Shown: piece by piece, positions 1-13,637 of the stretch
How positions within the stretch are numbered: position 1 is the first letter of the stretch
Layout of the letters: each line of letters begins with the position of its first letter
NCBI RefSeq assembly: GCF_030418455.1
Contig: NZ_JAUHPW010000001.1
Span: forward strand, 62,001 to 126,000
DNA from: Demequina litoralis
Lineage (GTDB): Bacteria; Actinomycetota; Actinomycetes; Actinomycetales; Demequinaceae
Length of the DNA: 64,000 nt
Direction: 5' to 3'
Made by a program: the position numbers and the translations under genes
The notes under the pieces: generated by a model
What the model was told of the DNA's origin: nothing
What the model saw: only the letters and a program-made list of their open reading frames with translations
The model's database searches: none

Positions 1-1
1 C

Positions 2-1768
2 TACTACGACTACTACCAGCCCGAGGCCTACGTCCCGCAGACGGACACGTTCATCGAGAAGGACTCGTCGATCAACGAGGAGGTCGAGCGGCTGCGCTAC
101 TCGGCCACCAACTCGCTTCTCACCAGGCGCGACGTGGTGGTGGTGTCGTCGGTCTCGTGCATCTACGGCCTCGGCACGCCCGAGGAGTACATCCAGGGCA
201 TGGTCACGCTCGCGATCGGCGACGTGCTCGACCGGGACTCGCTGCTGCGGGAGTTCGTGCAGATGCAGTACTCGCGCAACGACCTCGCGTTCACGCGCGG
301 GACCTTCCGGGTGCGCGGCGACACCGTCGAGATCATCCCGGTGTACGAGGAGCTGGCGATCCGCATCGAGATGTTCGGCGACGAGGTCGAGGCGCTGTAC
401 ACGCTGCACCCGCTCACCGGCGAGGTGGTGGAGCGGCGCCAGCAGGTGCACATCTTCCCCGCGTCGCACTACGTCGCGAGCGAGGAGCGGATGAACCGCG
501 CGATCTCGACCATCGAGATCGAGCTGGGGGAGCGGCTGCAGGAGCTCGAGCGGCAGAACAAGCTGCTCGAGGCGCAGCGCCTCAAGATGCGCACCACCTT
601 CGACCTCGAGATGATGCGCTCGGTCGGGACGTGCTCGGGCATCGAGAACTACTCACGGCACATCGAGCAGCGGGAGGCGGGGACGCCGCCGCACACGCTG
701 CTCGACTACTTCCCGGACGACTTCCTCCTGGTGATCGACGAGTCGCACGTGACCGTGCCCCAGATCGGCGCGATGTACGAGGGCGACACCTCGCGCAAGC
801 GCACGCTCGTCGAGCACGGCTTCCGCCTGCCCTCGGCGCTCGACAACCGGCCCCTCAAGTGGCCCGAGTTCCAGGAGCGGATCGGGCAGACCGTGTACCT
901 GTCGGCCACGCCGGGCAGGTACGAGCTCGAGCGCTCCGACGGCGTGGTCGAGCAGATCATCCGTCCCACGGGCCTCGTCGACCCCAAGGTCGTGGTCAAG
1001 CCCACCGAGGGGCAGATCGACGACCTCCTCGAGTGCATCCGCGCGCGGGTCGAGCGCGACGAGCGCGTCCTCGTCACCACGCTCACCAAGAAGATGGCCG
1101 AGGACCTCACCGAGTACCTCGGCGACCGCGGCGTGCGCGTCGAGTACCTGCACTCCGACGTCGACACGCTGCGCCGCGTCGAGCTGCTCCGGGAGCTGCG
1201 CATGGGCCGCTACGACGTGCTCGTGGGCATCAACCTGCTGCGCGAGGGCCTCGACCTGCCCGAGGTGTCGCTCGTGTCGATCCTCGACGCGGACAAGGAG
1301 GGCTTCCTGCGGTCGGGCACGTCGCTCATCCAGACCATCGGGCGCGCGGCCCGCAACGTTTCAGGCGAGGTCCACATGTACGCGGACACCGTCACGGACT
1401 CGATGGCCTCCGCGATCGACGAGACCAACCGCCGCCGCGAGCTCCAGGTCGCGTTCAACGAGGCGAACGGCATCGACCCGCAGCCGCTGCGCAAGCGCAT
1501 CGGCGACATCACGGAGATGCTTGCGCGCGAGGAGGCGGACACCGCCGAGGCCCTCGAGCAGGCCAAGCGCGCGCCCACGCCGGGCGGAGACGGCAAGAAG
1601 ACGCTGCTCGCGCAGCGCCCCGCGGAGGAGCTGTCGCAGCTCATCGAGGACCTGTCCGACCAGATGCGCGCCGCGGCCGCGGATCTGCAGTTCGAGATCG
1701 CGGCGCGCCTGCGCGACGAGATCGGCGAGCTCAAGAAGGAGCTGCGCCAGATGATCAACGCGGGCTGA
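2..1768 (+). CDS. uvrB: UvrABC system protein B, 5'-truncated by window edge
   Basis: DNA damage-recognition helicase of nucleotide excision repair; it takes DNA from UvrA and recruits UvrC. The open frame runs to the window edge, and the first visible codons encode [10 protein letters not shown], the tyrosine-rich base of the beta-hairpin that clamps damaged DNA near residue 92 in known UvrBs, so roughly the first 90 residues are missing. Helicase motifs follow ([49 protein letters not shown]). The C-terminus carries the UVR coiled coil ([20 protein letters not shown]) that contacts UvrC. 588 residues are visible. The gene lies upstream of a terC-like gene and near uvrA and uvrC, so all three Uvr subunits are clustered. 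Identity is certain. Confidence 0.97.
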   Translation, partial: YYDYYQPEAYVPQTDTFIEKDSSINEEVERLRYSATNSLLTRRDVVVVSSVSCIYGLGTPEEYIQGMVTLAIGDVLDRDSLLREFVQMQYSRNDLAFTRGTFRVRGDTVEIIPVYEELAIRIEMFGDEVEALYTLHPLTGEVVERRQQVHIFPASHYVASEERMNRAISTIEIELGERLQELERQNKLLEAQRLKMRTTFDLEMMRSVGTCSGIENYSRHIEQREAGTPPHTLLDYFPDDFLLVIDESHVTVPQIGAMYEGDTSRKRTLVEHGFRLPSALDNRPLKWPEFQERIGQTVYLSATPGRYELERSDGVVEQIIRPTGLVDPKVVVKPTEGQIDDLLECIRARVERDERVLVTTLTKKMAEDLTEYLGDRGVRVEYLHSDVDTLRRVELLRELRMGRYDVLVGINLLREGLDLPEVSLVSILDADKEGFLRSGTSLIQTIGRAARNVSGEVHMYADTVTDSMASAIDETNRRRELQVAFNEANGIDPQPLRKRIGDITEMLAREEADTAEALEQAKRAPTPGGDGKKTLLAQRPAEELSQLIEDLSDQMRAAAADLQFEIAARLRDEIGELKKELRQMINAG

Positions 1769-1785
1769 CGGCGCGCGCCCGCACT

Positions 1786-1826
1786 GCATCCTCGCGCCCG
1801 CGCACCCCCGCCGCATCCTCGCGCCC
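1786..1826. repeat. 14-bp direct repeat between uvrB and terC-like gene
   Basis: The 14-mer GCATCCTCGCGCCC occurs at 1786-1799 and again at 1813-1826, a 27-bp offset. The second copy ends just before the putative -10 box of the next gene, so it could be a regulator-binding pair or a chance duplication. Nothing more can be said from sequence. Confidence 0.4.
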
Positions 1827-1827
1827 C

Positions 1828-1839
1828 TAGGATGGTCCG
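1828..1839 (+). promoter_or_regulatory. Leaderless promoter -10 of terC-like gene
   Basis: TAGGAT at 1828-1833 followed by 6 nt and the GTG start at 1840; no Shine-Dalgarno. Transcription would begin at or next to the start codon. The same geometry recurs at many genes in the window. Confidence 0.6.
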
Positions 1840-2868
1840 GTGGAATCTGGGCTCGTCTGGGCGATCACGATCGCCGGCATCGTCGGACTGTTCGTGTTCG
1901 ACTTCGTGGTCGTGGTGGCGAAGCCGCACGTGCCCTCGTTCCGGGAGTCGGCGTGGTGGTCGGTCTTCTACATCGCGTTGGCGTTCGCGTTCGGCGCGTC
2001 GATGTGGTGGTGGAACTCGCCCGCGAAGGGCACCGAGTTCATCGCCGGCTTCATCACCGAGAAGTCGCTGTCGATCGACAACCTCTTCGTCTTCCTGGTG
2101 ATCCTGTCGCGCTTCGCGGTGCCGCCGAAGCTCCGGCAGCGCGTGCTCCTCATCGGCATCGCGATCGCGCTCGTGCTGCGCGGCGTCTTCATCGCGGCGG
2201 GTGCGGCGGCGCTGTCGACCTTCAGCTGGACGTTCTACCTGTTCGGCGCGTTCCTGCTCTACACGGCGATCGTGATCGCGCGCGAGGGCGGCGCCGAGGA
2301 GGGCGACGTCGAGTACAAGGAGAACCTCCTCGTCCGCACCGCGCGGCGCCTCCTGCCGGTCACCGACGGCTACCGCGACGGCCGGTTCGTCATCCGCGAC
2401 GCCGGGCGCCGCGCCATCACGCCGCTGCTGCTCGTCGTGCTCGCGATCGGCGGCACCGACGTGCTGTTCGCGCTGGACTCGATCCCGGCGATCTTCGGGC
2501 TCACGCAGGACCCGTACATCGTGTTCACGGCCAACGCGTTCGCGCTCCTGGGCCTGCGCCAGCTGTTCTTCCTGGTCGACGGGCTGCTCGCGCGCCTGGT
2601 CTACCTGTCCTACGGACTCTCGGTGGTGCTGGGCTTCATCGGCGTCAAGCTGGTGCTCGAGGCGCTGCACGAGAACTCGCTGCCGTTCCTCAACGGCGGC
2701 GAGCCCTTCGACGTGTGGGTGCCGTCCTCGAACCAGTCCCTGCTGGTGATCATCGTGGTGATCGGCGTCGCGGCGCTGGCGAGCGTGCGGGTCACCCGCG
2801 GCGGGCGCGACCGCCGGTCGCAGCACGCGGCGCATCCCGAGCCTGTCGAGTCCGCCGAGGACGACTGA
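1840..2868 (+). CDS. TerC/Alx family integral membrane protein
   Basis: Multi-pass inner-membrane protein of the TerC family (tellurium resistance TerC; Alx/YceF-type manganese exporters). The 342-residue protein has about eight hydrophobic segments, including the family's conserved acidic stretches in membrane context (EKSLSIDNLFVFLVILSRF around residue 70 and GGTDVLFALDSIPAIFG around residue 207), where the Asp/Asn residues are thought to bind metal ions. The C-terminal tail is charged and cytoplasmic. The GTG start at 1840 is chosen because it follows a TANNNT -10 box by 6 nt and opens directly into the first hydrophobic segment. It stands alone between uvrB and a convergent YciI-like gene. 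Metal specificity (Mn versus tellurite stress) is inferred from the family only. Confidence 0.9.
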   Translation: MESGLVWAITIAGIVGLFVFDFVVVVAKPHVPSFRESAWWSVFYIALAFAFGASMWWWNSPAKGTEFIAGFITEKSLSIDNLFVFLVILSRFAVPPKLRQRVLLIGIAIALVLRGVFIAAGAAALSTFSWTFYLFGAFLLYTAIVIAREGGAEEGDVEYKENLLVRTARRLLPVTDGYRDGRFVIRDAGRRAITPLLLVVLAIGGTDVLFALDSIPAIFGLTQDPYIVFTANAFALLGLRQLFFLVDGLLARLVYLSYGLSVVLGFIGVKLVLEALHENSLPFLNGGEPFDVWVPSSNQSLLVIIVVIGVAALASVRVTRGGRDRRSQHAAHPEPVESAEDD

Positions 2869-2880
2869 ACCCTCGGCTGG

Positions 2881-3165
2881 TCAGGCGGTCCAGGGGCCTC
2901 CGGCCGGCCAGTCGCGTACCGTGTGCCCGACCACGAGCCCGGCGGCCTGGTACGGGTCCGCGGCGAGCAGCTCCTCGACGGCCGCGGCGCTCTCCGCCTC
3001 GAAGACCAGCAGCGCGCCGGGCTGGCCCTCGTCCTCGTAGCGGCCGAAGACCTTGGCGATGCCCTGCTCGGCCAGGCCGAGCATCCAGGCGCGGTGCAGG
3101 GGGCGCATCTCCTCGCGCTCGGCGGCGCGGTCGTCGTAGACGTAGTGGATCGCGTAGAGGCTCAT
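2881..3165 (-). CDS. YciI-like protein
   Basis: Small 94-residue protein of the YciI superfamily (dimeric alpha-beta ferredoxin-like fold). Typical YciI features are visible: an N-terminal MSLYAIHYVYDDR strand, the RPLHRAWM helix with its conserved His, and the ADPYQAAGLVVGHTVRDW segment (ADPY/F motif with following His). The family includes chlorinated-catechol-type enzymes and many uncharacterised proteins, so no substrate can be assigned. The ATG at 3163-3165 is preferred over an upstream in-frame ATG at about 3507 because homology starts here and the upstream residues are low-complexity Arg/Pro. It is convergent with the terC-like gene and divergent from uvrA. Confidence 0.8.
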   Translation of the reverse strand: MSLYAIHYVYDDRAAEREEMRPLHRAWMLGLAEQGIAKVFGRYEDEGQPGALLVFEAESAAAVEELLAADPYQAAGLVVGHTVRDWPAGGPWTA

Positions 3166-3513
3166 GCGCCCATCTTGCACGACCCGCGCCTCGGCACGGC
3201 CGCCCCAGCGCGTCCGGCGCCGCGCGCGGGCGGGTCGGGGCATCGGGGCGGTGGCGTGTCGGCGCGCGGGTGCGCACTTCATGTCCGCGTATTTCAACGC
3301 AGGCTTGAACAGGCCCCGCAACGGGGAGCGGAACCGTCCCTCCGGCGGGGCTGTCCAAGCGATTCCTGAAATTCGCGTGCACGACTTGCACTCGAGCGCG
3401 CCTGCCTGGCCCGCGGCGAGGCGCGCGAGGGCGCAGCAGCGGCGGTGCCGCAGGCAGCGGGGGCCGGGCGGTGGCGTGGCGCGAACGGGACGCCGCGCCC
3501 ACGACACGCCGGA
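3166..3513. other. Non-coding spacer between YciI-like gene and uvrA
   Basis: About 350 bp with no convincing gene. It holds a moderately AT-richer patch (about 3280-3400) and GC-rich dyads, then leads into the uvrA SOS operator. It probably contains the divergent promoter for the YciI-like gene; no -35/-10 pair there is clear enough to call. Confidence 0.5.
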
Positions 3514-3529
3514 TCGAACGTGTGTTCGA
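3514..3529. promoter_or_regulatory. LexA (SOS) operator upstream of uvrA
   Basis: TCGAACGTGTGTTCGA is a perfect match to the actinobacterial/Gram-positive SOS box TCGAAC-N4-GTTCGA, fully palindromic in its arms. It lies about 13 bp upstream of the uvrA -10 box (TAGCAT, 3543-3548), so bound LexA would cover the -35 region. This makes uvrA a direct SOS-regulon gene here. Confidence 0.9.
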
Positions 3530-3542
3530 AGCGGATTCCGCG

Positions 3543-3554
3543 TAGCATGGCCGG
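3543..3554 (+). promoter_or_regulatory. uvrA leaderless promoter -10
   Basis: TAGCAT (3543-3548), then 6 nt, then the GTG start at 3555. There is no Shine-Dalgarno. The -35 region overlaps the LexA box. Confidence 0.65.
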
Positions 3555-6395
<2,841 letters not shown>

Positions 6396-6399
6396 TCCC

Positions 6400-6411
6400 T
6401 AGGCTGGCGAC
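6400..6411 (+). promoter_or_regulatory. uvrC leaderless promoter -10
   Basis: TAGGCT at 6400-6405, 6-nt spacer, GTG start at 6412. It sits immediately after the uvrA stop, so uvrC may be read both from uvrA and from its own leaderless promoter. Confidence 0.55.
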
Positions 6412-8295
6412 GTGACCGACCCCGCCTCGTACCGCCCCGCGCCCGGCACGATCCCGACCCAGCCGGGCGTGTACCGGTTCCGGGACCCGCACGGCCGCGT
6501 GGTCTACGTGGGCAAGGCGAAGAGCCTCCGCGCGCGTCTCGCGAACTACTTCCAGGACCCCGCCCAGCTCCACCCGCGCACCCGCGCCATGGTGACCACC
6601 GCATCGTCCGTCGAATGGACGGTGGTGCGCAACGAGGTCGAGGCGCTCATCCTCGAGCACACGTGGATCAAGCAGTACGACCCGCGGTTCAACGTCGTCT
6701 TCCGCGACGACAAGTCGTACCCGTACCTCGCCGTCACGATGAACGAGAGGTTCCCGCGCATGCAGGTGATGCGCGGCGAGCGCAAGAAGGGCGTGCGGTA
6801 CTTCGGGCCCTACGCGAAGGCGTGGGCGATCCGCGAGACCGTCGACACGCTCCTCACCGCGCTCCCGGTGCGCACCTGCGCGCCAGGGGTGTTCCGCAAG
6901 GCCGAGCGCCAGGGCCGGCCGTGCCTCCTGGGCTACATCGACAAGTGCGCCGCGCCGTGCGTGGGACGCATCTCGCCCGAGGACCACAAGGCCCTCGCCG
7001 AGCGGGCATGCCAGGTGCTCGCGGGCGACGCCAAGTCGCTCGTGCGGGACCTCACGGCCTCGATGCAGGCGGCCGCCGAGCGCGAGGACTTCGAGGCGGC
7101 GGCACGGGCCCGCGACCGCCTGCGCGCACTCGACTCGGTGATGGCGCGCAACGCGATCGTGCTCGACGCGGGCGTGGACGCGGACATCTTCTCCCTCGAC
7201 GACGACGAGCTCGAGGCCGCGGCGCACGTGTTCCACGTGCGCGACGGGCGCATCGCCGGCGAGCGCGGCTGGGTGGTCGACAAGCCGGAGCCGCTGGGCC
7301 CGGCCGGCATGGTGGTGCGACTCCTCGAGGAGGCGTACGGCGCGGCCGACGCGGAGGAGATCCCGCCCGAGGTCCTCGTCCCGCACCTGCCCGACGACTC
7401 CGCGATCCTCACCGAGTGGCTGAGCGGGCTGCGCGGCGCCAGGGTGACGATGCGCGTGCCCGCCCGCGGCAAGAAAGCGGAGCTGGCCCAGACCGGCCAC
7501 GGCAACGCGCGCCAGGTGCTCGAGCAGCACCGGCTCAAGCGCGCCTCCGACCTCACCACGCGCTCTGCCGCGCTGCAGGAGCTGCAGGAGGCGCTCGGGC
7601 TCGCCGAGGCGCCGCTGCGCATCGAGTGCTACGACATCTCCCACACTCAGGGCACCAACCAGGTCGGCTCGATGGTGGTGTTCGAGGACGCGATCGCGCG
7701 CAAGCCGGAGTACCGCCAGTTCTCGATCGCCGACGCGGTCGACGACACCGCCGCGATGCACGAGGTGCTGTCCCGCCGCTTCCGCCGCTACCTCGAGGAG
7801 TCGCAGCTGCCCCCCGAGGAGCGCGAGACCGCGCGGTTCGCGTACCCGCCGCAGCTCGTGGTGGTCGACGGCGGCCTCCCGCAGGTGAACGCGGCGCGGC
7901 GGACCCTCGACGAGGTCGGGGTGCCGGACATCGCGGTGGTCGGCCTCGCGAAGCGCCTCGAGGAGGTGTGGATCCCCGGCGACGACTTCCCGGTCATCCT
8001 GCCGCGCGGCTCCGAGGCGCTGTACCTGCTCCAGCGGGTGCGCGACGAGGCCCACCGCTTCGCGATCAAGCACCACCGCGCCAAGCGCACCAAGGCGATG
8101 AAGGTGTCGCAGCTCGACGAGGTGCCCGGCGTCGGCCCGGGCCGCGCGAAGGCGCTGCTCACGCACTTCGGCTCGCTCGCGCGGCTCAAGGAAGCCTCGA
8201 TCGAGCAGATCGCGCTCGTGCCGGGAGTCGGCACGGGCACCGCACGGACTGTCTACCAGGCGCTGCGGGGCGAGGCTGGCATGCTGGACGCATGA
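6412..8295 (+). CDS. uvrC: UvrABC system protein C (excinuclease)
   Basis: Makes the dual incisions on either side of the lesion after UvrB binding. 627 residues with the full domain order: N-terminal GIY-YIG nuclease (QPGVYRFRD then [14 protein letters not shown], residues about 15-50) for the 3' cut, a Cys-rich patch ([15 protein letters not shown]), the UVR/UvrB-binding helix ([16 protein letters not shown] around residue 225), the RNase H-like 5' nuclease core ([20 protein letters not shown] near residue 405), and C-terminal tandem helix-hairpin-helix motifs ([33 protein letters not shown]). The GTG start fits the leaderless box and the family N-terminus. Its stop overlaps the rapZ start. 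Confidence 0.97.
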   Translation: MTDPASYRPAPGTIPTQPGVYRFRDPHGRVVYVGKAKSLRARLANYFQDPAQLHPRTRAMVTTASSVEWTVVRNEVEALILEHTWIKQYDPRFNVVFRDDKSYPYLAVTMNERFPRMQVMRGERKKGVRYFGPYAKAWAIRETVDTLLTALPVRTCAPGVFRKAERQGRPCLLGYIDKCAAPCVGRISPEDHKALAERACQVLAGDAKSLVRDLTASMQAAAEREDFEAAARARDRLRALDSVMARNAIVLDAGVDADIFSLDDDELEAAAHVFHVRDGRIAGERGWVVDKPEPLGPAGMVVRLLEEAYGAADAEEIPPEVLVPHLPDDSAILTEWLSGLRGARVTMRVPARGKKAELAQTGHGNARQVLEQHRLKRASDLTTRSAALQELQEALGLAEAPLRIECYDISHTQGTNQVGSMVVFEDAIARKPEYRQFSIADAVDDTAAMHEVLSRRFRRYLEESQLPPEERETARFAYPPQLVVVDGGLPQVNAARRTLDEVGVPDIAVVGLAKRLEEVWIPGDDFPVILPRGSEALYLLQRVRDEAHRFAIKHHRAKRTKAMKVSQLDEVPGVGPGRAKALLTHFGSLARLKEASIEQIALVPGVGTGTARTVYQALRGEAGMLDA

Positions 8296-9212
8296 TGGAC
8301 GAGGTCCCCCCGGTCACCTTCCCCTCCGGCATCCCGCGCCCCGCGCTCGACATGACCGGCGTCGACGCCGAGGTGATGGTCCTCACCGGCATGTCGGGAG
8401 CCGGGCGGACCAGGGCCGCAGCCGCCCTGGCGGACCTCGGCTGGTACGTGGTCGACAACCTCCCGCCGCAGCTGCTCGCCGGCCTCGTCGAGATGGTGGG
8501 GCGCGGCCGCCACCACCGCCTGGCCGCCGTGGTCGACGTGCGCGGCGGCGACTTCTTCCAGGACGTCATCGCGGTGCTCGACGACCTCGAGGAGCGGGGC
8601 ATCACGGTGCGCCTGGTGTTCCTCGACGCCTCGGACGCCGCGCTCGTGCACCGCTTCGAGGAGGCGCGCCGGCCGCACCCGCTCCAGGGCGACGGCACCC
8701 TGCTCGAGGGCATCGCGCGCGAGCGCGCCGCGCTCACCGCCGTCCGCGAGCGGTCCACCGAGGTGGTCGACACCAGCCGGCTCAACGTGCACCAGCTCCG
8801 GGACGTCATGACCGAGGTGGCGGGGGAGACCGAGCGCCCGCTCCAGGTCAACGTGCAGTCCTTCGGCTTCAAGAACGGCTCTCCGCACGACGCCGACTTC
8901 GTGGCCGACGTGCGGTTCCTGCAGAACCCGCACTGGGAGCCCGAGCTGCGCCCGCTCACAGGCCTGGATGCGCCGGTACGGGACTACGTGCTCGCCTCGG
9001 ACGGCGCGCGCGAGTTCGTCGACGGCTACGCCGACGTGATCGCCGGCGTCCTCGACCGCTACCGGGCGCACGACAAGCACTCGGTCACGATCGGCGTGGG
9101 GTGCACGGGCGGCAAGCACCGCTCCGTGGCGGTGGCCGAGGAGCTGGGCCGCGTGCTCGGCGAGCGCGGCTACCAGGTGCGCGTCACGCATCGTGACCGG
9201 GATCCGCGATGA
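8292..9212 (+). CDS. rapZ: RNase adapter/nucleotide-binding protein RapZ (YvcJ)
   Basis: P-loop nucleotide-binding protein; in Escherichia coli RapZ senses glucosamine-6-phosphate and directs RNase E to GlmZ, while the Gram-positive YvcJ homologue hydrolyses nucleotides with unclear role. 306 residues: Walker [15 protein letters not shown] near residue 34 (Arg-Thr in place of the usual Arg/Lys-Ser), the [11 protein letters not shown] motif, a [16 protein letters not shown] segment, and the C-terminal [16 protein letters not shown] signature. The ATG overlaps the uvrC stop (ATGA), and an alternative ATG lies one codon downstream. It is the first gene of the rapZ-yvcK-whiA trio conserved in Gram-positives, and its stop overlaps yvcK. 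Confidence 0.95.
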   Translation: MMDEVPPVTFPSGIPRPALDMTGVDAEVMVLTGMSGAGRTRAAAALADLGWYVVDNLPPQLLAGLVEMVGRGRHHRLAAVVDVRGGDFFQDVIAVLDDLEERGITVRLVFLDASDAALVHRFEEARRPHPLQGDGTLLEGIARERAALTAVRERSTEVVDTSRLNVHQLRDVMTEVAGETERPLQVNVQSFGFKNGSPHDADFVADVRFLQNPHWEPELRPLTGLDAPVRDYVLASDGAREFVDGYADVIAGVLDRYRAHDKHSVTIGVGCTGGKHRSVAVAEELGRVLGERGYQVRVTHRDRDPR

Positions 9213-10156
9213 CCGGCCCCCACGTCGTCGCCCTCGGCGGCGGGCACGGCCTCTACGCCTCGCTGACCGCGCTGCGCGGCGCGTGCGAGACGCTCACCGC
9301 CGTCGTCACGGTCGCGGACGACGGCGGCTCGTCCGGCCGCATCCGCGCCGAGATGCCGGTGCCGCCGCCCGGCGACCTGCGCATGGCGCTGTCCGCGCTG
9401 TGCGAGGACACCGACTGGGGACGCACGTGGCGCGACGTCCTGCAGTGGCGCTTCGCGACCTCCGGCCCGCTCGACGGCCACGCGGTCGGCAACCTGCTCA
9501 TCGCGGGCCTGTGGGACCGCACCGGAGGCATCGTCGACGGTCTCGACTGGGTCGCGCGGCTGCTGCGATGCGAGGGGCGGGTCCTGCCCGTGTCCACCGA
9601 GCCCATCACGGTGAGCGCCGACTTCACCGTCGGGCAACGGGTCGAGCGGGCGGTCGGCCAGGTCGCCGTCGCGACCGCGCCGGGACGCATGCAGTGCCTG
9701 GCGATCGACCCGGTCGATCCCGCCGTCCCGGCCGCGACGCTCGAGGCGCTCGCCGAGGCCGACGCGATCATCCTCGGACCCGGCAGCTGGTACACGTCGG
9801 TCCTCACGCACTTCCTGGTGCCGCGCGTCGCGGCGGCCCTCGTCGCGGCCGGCCCGCGCACCATCCTCACCCTCAACATCGCGCACGAGGACGAGGAGAC
9901 GGCCGGCACGGACCGCATCGACGACATCGCCGCGCTGCGCGACGCCGCTCCCGGCTTCGTCCCCGCCGCGGTGCTCGTGGACGCCACGGAGGACGATGCG
10001 GCGCTGAGGGCCGCCGTCGAGTCCTGGGGGGCCCGCTACGTCGTGGCGCCGATGCGCGAGCCGGGCACGGTCGACCGGCACGATTCCGCGCTGCTGAGCG
10101 AGCAGTACCGGTCGCTCGTGACCTGGGTGCGCAGCGGCGGCGCGCCGGCGCGCTGA
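9209..10156 (+). CDS. yvcK: YvcK/CofD family gluconeogenesis factor
   Basis: Homologue of Bacillus YvcK (GlmR) and mycobacterial CuvA, cytosolic UDP-sugar-binding proteins required for growth on gluconeogenic carbon and for cell-wall precursor supply; fold shared with CofD. 315 residues with the N-terminal glycine-rich [14 protein letters not shown], the [14 protein letters not shown] loop, [23 protein letters not shown], and the [17 protein letters not shown] motif near residue 190. Starts at an ATGA overlap with rapZ. No transmembrane segment. In other Gram-positives it is phosphorylated by PASTA kinases; no site is assigned here. Confidence 0.94.
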   Translation: MTGPHVVALGGGHGLYASLTALRGACETLTAVVTVADDGGSSGRIRAEMPVPPPGDLRMALSALCEDTDWGRTWRDVLQWRFATSGPLDGHAVGNLLIAGLWDRTGGIVDGLDWVARLLRCEGRVLPVSTEPITVSADFTVGQRVERAVGQVAVATAPGRMQCLAIDPVDPAVPAATLEALAEADAIILGPGSWYTSVLTHFLVPRVAAALVAAGPRTILTLNIAHEDEETAGTDRIDDIAALRDAAPGFVPAAVLVDATEDDAALRAAVESWGARYVVAPMREPGTVDRHDSALLSEQYRSLVTWVRSGGAPAR

Positions 10157-10163
10157 CAGATGG

Positions 10164-10176
10164 CAGGATTGTCGCC
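10164..10176 (+). promoter_or_regulatory. whiA leaderless promoter -10
   Basis: CAGGAT at 10164-10169, 7-nt spacer, ATG at 10177. It differs from TANNNT at one position and has no Shine-Dalgarno. Confidence 0.45.
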
Positions 10177-11160
10177 ATGGCTTTGACGGCACAGGTGAAG
10201 GACGAGCTCGCGCGCGTCCCGGTCGAGAAGGTCTCCGCACGCAAGGCGGAGATCGCGGCGACGCTCCGCTTCGCGGGGGGTCTGCACATCGTCTCCGGGC
10301 GCATCGTCATCGAGGCGGAGCTCGACACCGCCGCCGCGGCGCGGCGTCTACGGACGTTCATCCACGAGACCTACGGCCTCGGGTCGGAGATCATCGTGGT
10401 CTCGGGCGGGGCGCTCAAGAAGGGCAACCGCTACGTGGTGCGGGTGGTGAAGGAGGGCGAGGCGCTCGCGCGCCAGACCGGCCTGCTCGACCACCGCGGC
10501 CGACCCGTGCGCGGGCTGCCGCCGCACGTCGTGGGAGGCGCCATCGACGACACCGTCGCGGCATGGCGCGGCGCGTTCCTCGCGCACGGCTCCCTCACCG
10601 AGCCCGGCCGGTCGTCGGCGCTCGAGGTGACGTCGCCCGGACCCGAGGCGGCCCTCGCCCTCGTCGGAGCGGCCCGCCGGCTCGGCATCGGCGCGAAGTC
10701 CCGCGAGGTGCGCGGCGTCGACCGGGTCGTCATCCGTGACGGCGACGCGATCGCCTCGCTGCTGACGAGGCTCGGCGCGCACGACTCGGTCCTCGCGTGG
10801 GAGGAGAAGCGCACGCGCCGCGAGGTGCGCGGCACCGCGAACCGGCTCGCGAACTTCGACGACGCGAACCTGCGCCGCTCCGCGCGTGCCGCGGTCGCGG
10901 CCGGAGCACGCGTCGCACGCGCCTTCGACATCCTCGGCGAGGACCTGCCCGAGCACCTGCGCGAGGCCGGCGAGCTGCGGCTCGCGAACCGCGAGGCATC
11001 GCTCGAGGAGCTGGGCAAGCTCGCCGACCCGCCGCTCACCAAGGACGCGGTCGCGGGGCGCATCCGACGCCTGCTCGCGACCGCCGACAAGCGTGCCGAG
11101 GAGCTGGGCATCCCGGACACCGAGGCGGGCATCAGCCAGGAGCTCCTCGAGGACGACTAG
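10177..11160 (+). CDS. whiA: Sporulation/cell-division transcription regulator WhiA
   Basis: WhiA-type DNA-binding protein, a LAGLIDADG homing-endonuclease-like fold joined to a C-terminal helix-turn-helix. In Streptomyces it controls sporulation septation with WhiB; in non-sporulating Gram-positives it affects division and chromosome segregation. 327 residues (329 in Streptomyces). Visible parts: [17 protein letters not shown]-terminus, [16 protein letters not shown] in the homing-endonuclease-like core near residue 130, [20 protein letters not shown] hinge, and the [20 protein letters not shown] helix-turn-helix near residue 275. Third gene of the rapZ-yvcK-whiA set. Confidence 0.96.
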   Translation: MALTAQVKDELARVPVEKVSARKAEIAATLRFAGGLHIVSGRIVIEAELDTAAAARRLRTFIHETYGLGSEIIVVSGGALKKGNRYVVRVVKEGEALARQTGLLDHRGRPVRGLPPHVVGGAIDDTVAAWRGAFLAHGSLTEPGRSSALEVTSPGPEAALALVGAARRLGIGAKSREVRGVDRVVIRDGDAIASLLTRLGAHDSVLAWEEKRTRREVRGTANRLANFDDANLRRSARAAVAAGARVARAFDILGEDLPEHLREAGELRLANREASLEELGKLADPPLTKDAVAGRIRRLLATADKRAEELGIPDTEAGISQELLEDD

Positions 11161-11177
11161 GGCCTCCGCGGGGCCCT
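11159..11177 (+). terminator. Weak hairpin after whiA
   Basis: AGGGCC (11159-11164) pairs with GGCCCT (11172-11177) around a 7-nt loop, beginning in the whiA stop codon. The stem is short and has no T-run, so it may only attenuate readthrough. Confidence 0.3.
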
Positions 11178-11220
11178 CACCTGGGACTTCTGTCCGGCTG
11201 GCGGCTCAACGGCGAAGTAG

Positions 11221-12336
<1,116 letters not shown>

Positions 12337-12358
12337 GCACTCTCGATGTGATCGTTGC

Positions 12359-12392
12359 GACGGCCGTGCACGCTCTGGCGTGTGCGGCCGTC
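12359..12392 (+). terminator. Intercistronic gap-pgk hairpin
   Basis: A 15-bp stem (12359-12373 with 12378-12392, two G-U pairs) around the tetraloop TCTG. No T-run follows, so it may be a U-tract-less terminator, an attenuator or an mRNA-stabilising/processing hairpin that sets gap above pgk. Confidence 0.6.
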
Positions 12393-12441
12393 GTCGCGTC
12401 ACCCTGCTCTCCCTTCCATCTCCACTAGGACAGGAACCTCC

Positions 12442-13632
12442 ATGAAGACCATCGACTCGCTGGGCGACCTCGCCGGCAAGAAGGTGCTCGTCCGCTCGGA
12501 CCTCAACGTCCCGCTCGACGGCACCACGATCACGGACGACGGCCGCGTGCGCGCCTCCGTCCCGACGATCCAGAAGCTCCTCGACGCCGGCGCCGCCGTC
12601 ATCGTCACCGCGCACCTCGGCCGCCCCAAGGGCGAGCCCGACGCCAAGTACTCGCTCGCGCCCGCCGCGGCCCGCCTCGCGGAGCTGCTCGGCCGTCCCG
12701 TCACCCTCGCCGAGGACCTCGTCGGCGACTCGGCCAAGGCAGTCGTCGCCGCGCTCGAGCCCGGCCAGGTCGCGATGCTCGAGAACGTGCGCTTCGACGC
12801 ACGCGAGACCTCGAAGGTGGACGAGGAGCGCGAGGCGCTCGCCGCCGAGCTCGCCGAGCTCGCCGACGCGTTCGTCTCGGACGGCTTCGGCGTCGTCCAC
12901 CGCAAGCAGGCCTCGGTCTACGACATCGCGAAGAAGCTGCCCGCCGCGGCCGGCACCCTCGTCGAGAAGGAGGTCGTGTCGCTCGGCAAGGCCGTCACCG
13001 ACCCGGCCCGCCCGTACGCGGTGGTCCTCGGCGGCTCGAAGGTCTCCGACAAGCTCGGCGTCATCGCGAACCTGCTCACCAAGGCCGACCGCCTCCTCAT
13101 CGGCGGCGGCATGGTCTTCACGTTCCTCGCCGCCAAGGGCTACGAGGTCGGCAGCTCGCTGCTCGAGTCCGACCAGATCGACACCGTCAAGGGCTACCTG
13201 GCCACGGCGGAGGAGAGCGGCGTCGAGATCGTGCTCCCGACCGACATCGTCGCCGCGGACAAGTTCGCCGCCGACGCCGACGCGCTCGTCGTCGCCGCGG
13301 ACGCGATCCCCGCGGACCGCATGGGCCTCGACATCGGCCCCGACTCGGCTGCGCTGTTCGCGTCCAAGCTCGCCGACGCGAAGACCATCGTCTGGAACGG
13401 CCCCATGGGCGTGTTCGAGATGGAGGCCTTCGCGGCCGGCACCAAGGCCGTCGCGCAGGCCATGATCGACTCCGAGGGCTTCTCGGTCGTCGGCGGCGGC
13501 GACTCGGCCGCGGCCGTGCGCCTGCTCGGCTTCGACGAGGCCGGCTTCGGCCACATTTCCACGGGCGGCGGCGCGTCGCTCGAGCTGCTCGAGGGCAAGG
13601 TCCTGCCGGGCCTCGCCGTTCTGGAGGACTGA
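12442..13632 (+). CDS. pgk: Phosphoglycerate kinase
   Basis: Transfers phosphate from 1,3-bisphosphoglycerate to ADP in glycolysis. 396 residues with the N-terminal substrate loop [12 protein letters not shown], the TAHLGRPKG basic motif, the hinge-region [13 protein letters not shown], the nucleotide-site [11 protein letters not shown] and the C-terminal [13 protein letters not shown]. The ATG at 12442 follows an AGGAACC Shine-Dalgarno and matches the family N-terminus; the open frame extends further upstream but without homology. tpiA starts 5 nt after its stop, so pgk and tpiA are co-transcribed. Confidence 0.98.
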   Translation: MKTIDSLGDLAGKKVLVRSDLNVPLDGTTITDDGRVRASVPTIQKLLDAGAAVIVTAHLGRPKGEPDAKYSLAPAAARLAELLGRPVTLAEDLVGDSAKAVVAALEPGQVAMLENVRFDARETSKVDEEREALAAELAELADAFVSDGFGVVHRKQASVYDIAKKLPAAAGTLVEKEVVSLGKAVTDPARPYAVVLGGSKVSDKLGVIANLLTKADRLLIGGGMVFTFLAAKGYEVGSSLLESDQIDTVKGYLATAEESGVEIVLPTDIVAADKFAADADALVVAADAIPADRMGLDIGPDSAALFASKLADAKTIVWNGPMGVFEMEAFAAGTKAVAQAMIDSEGFSVVGGGDSAAAVRLLGFDEAGFGHISTGGGASLELLEGKVLPGLAVLED

Positions 13633-13637
13633 ACACC

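Noticed and set aside
3166-3507. Longer YciI-like protein starting near 3507
   Set aside because: The extra 114 residues are Arg/Pro/Ala low-complexity without homology, and the ATG at 3165 matches the family start.
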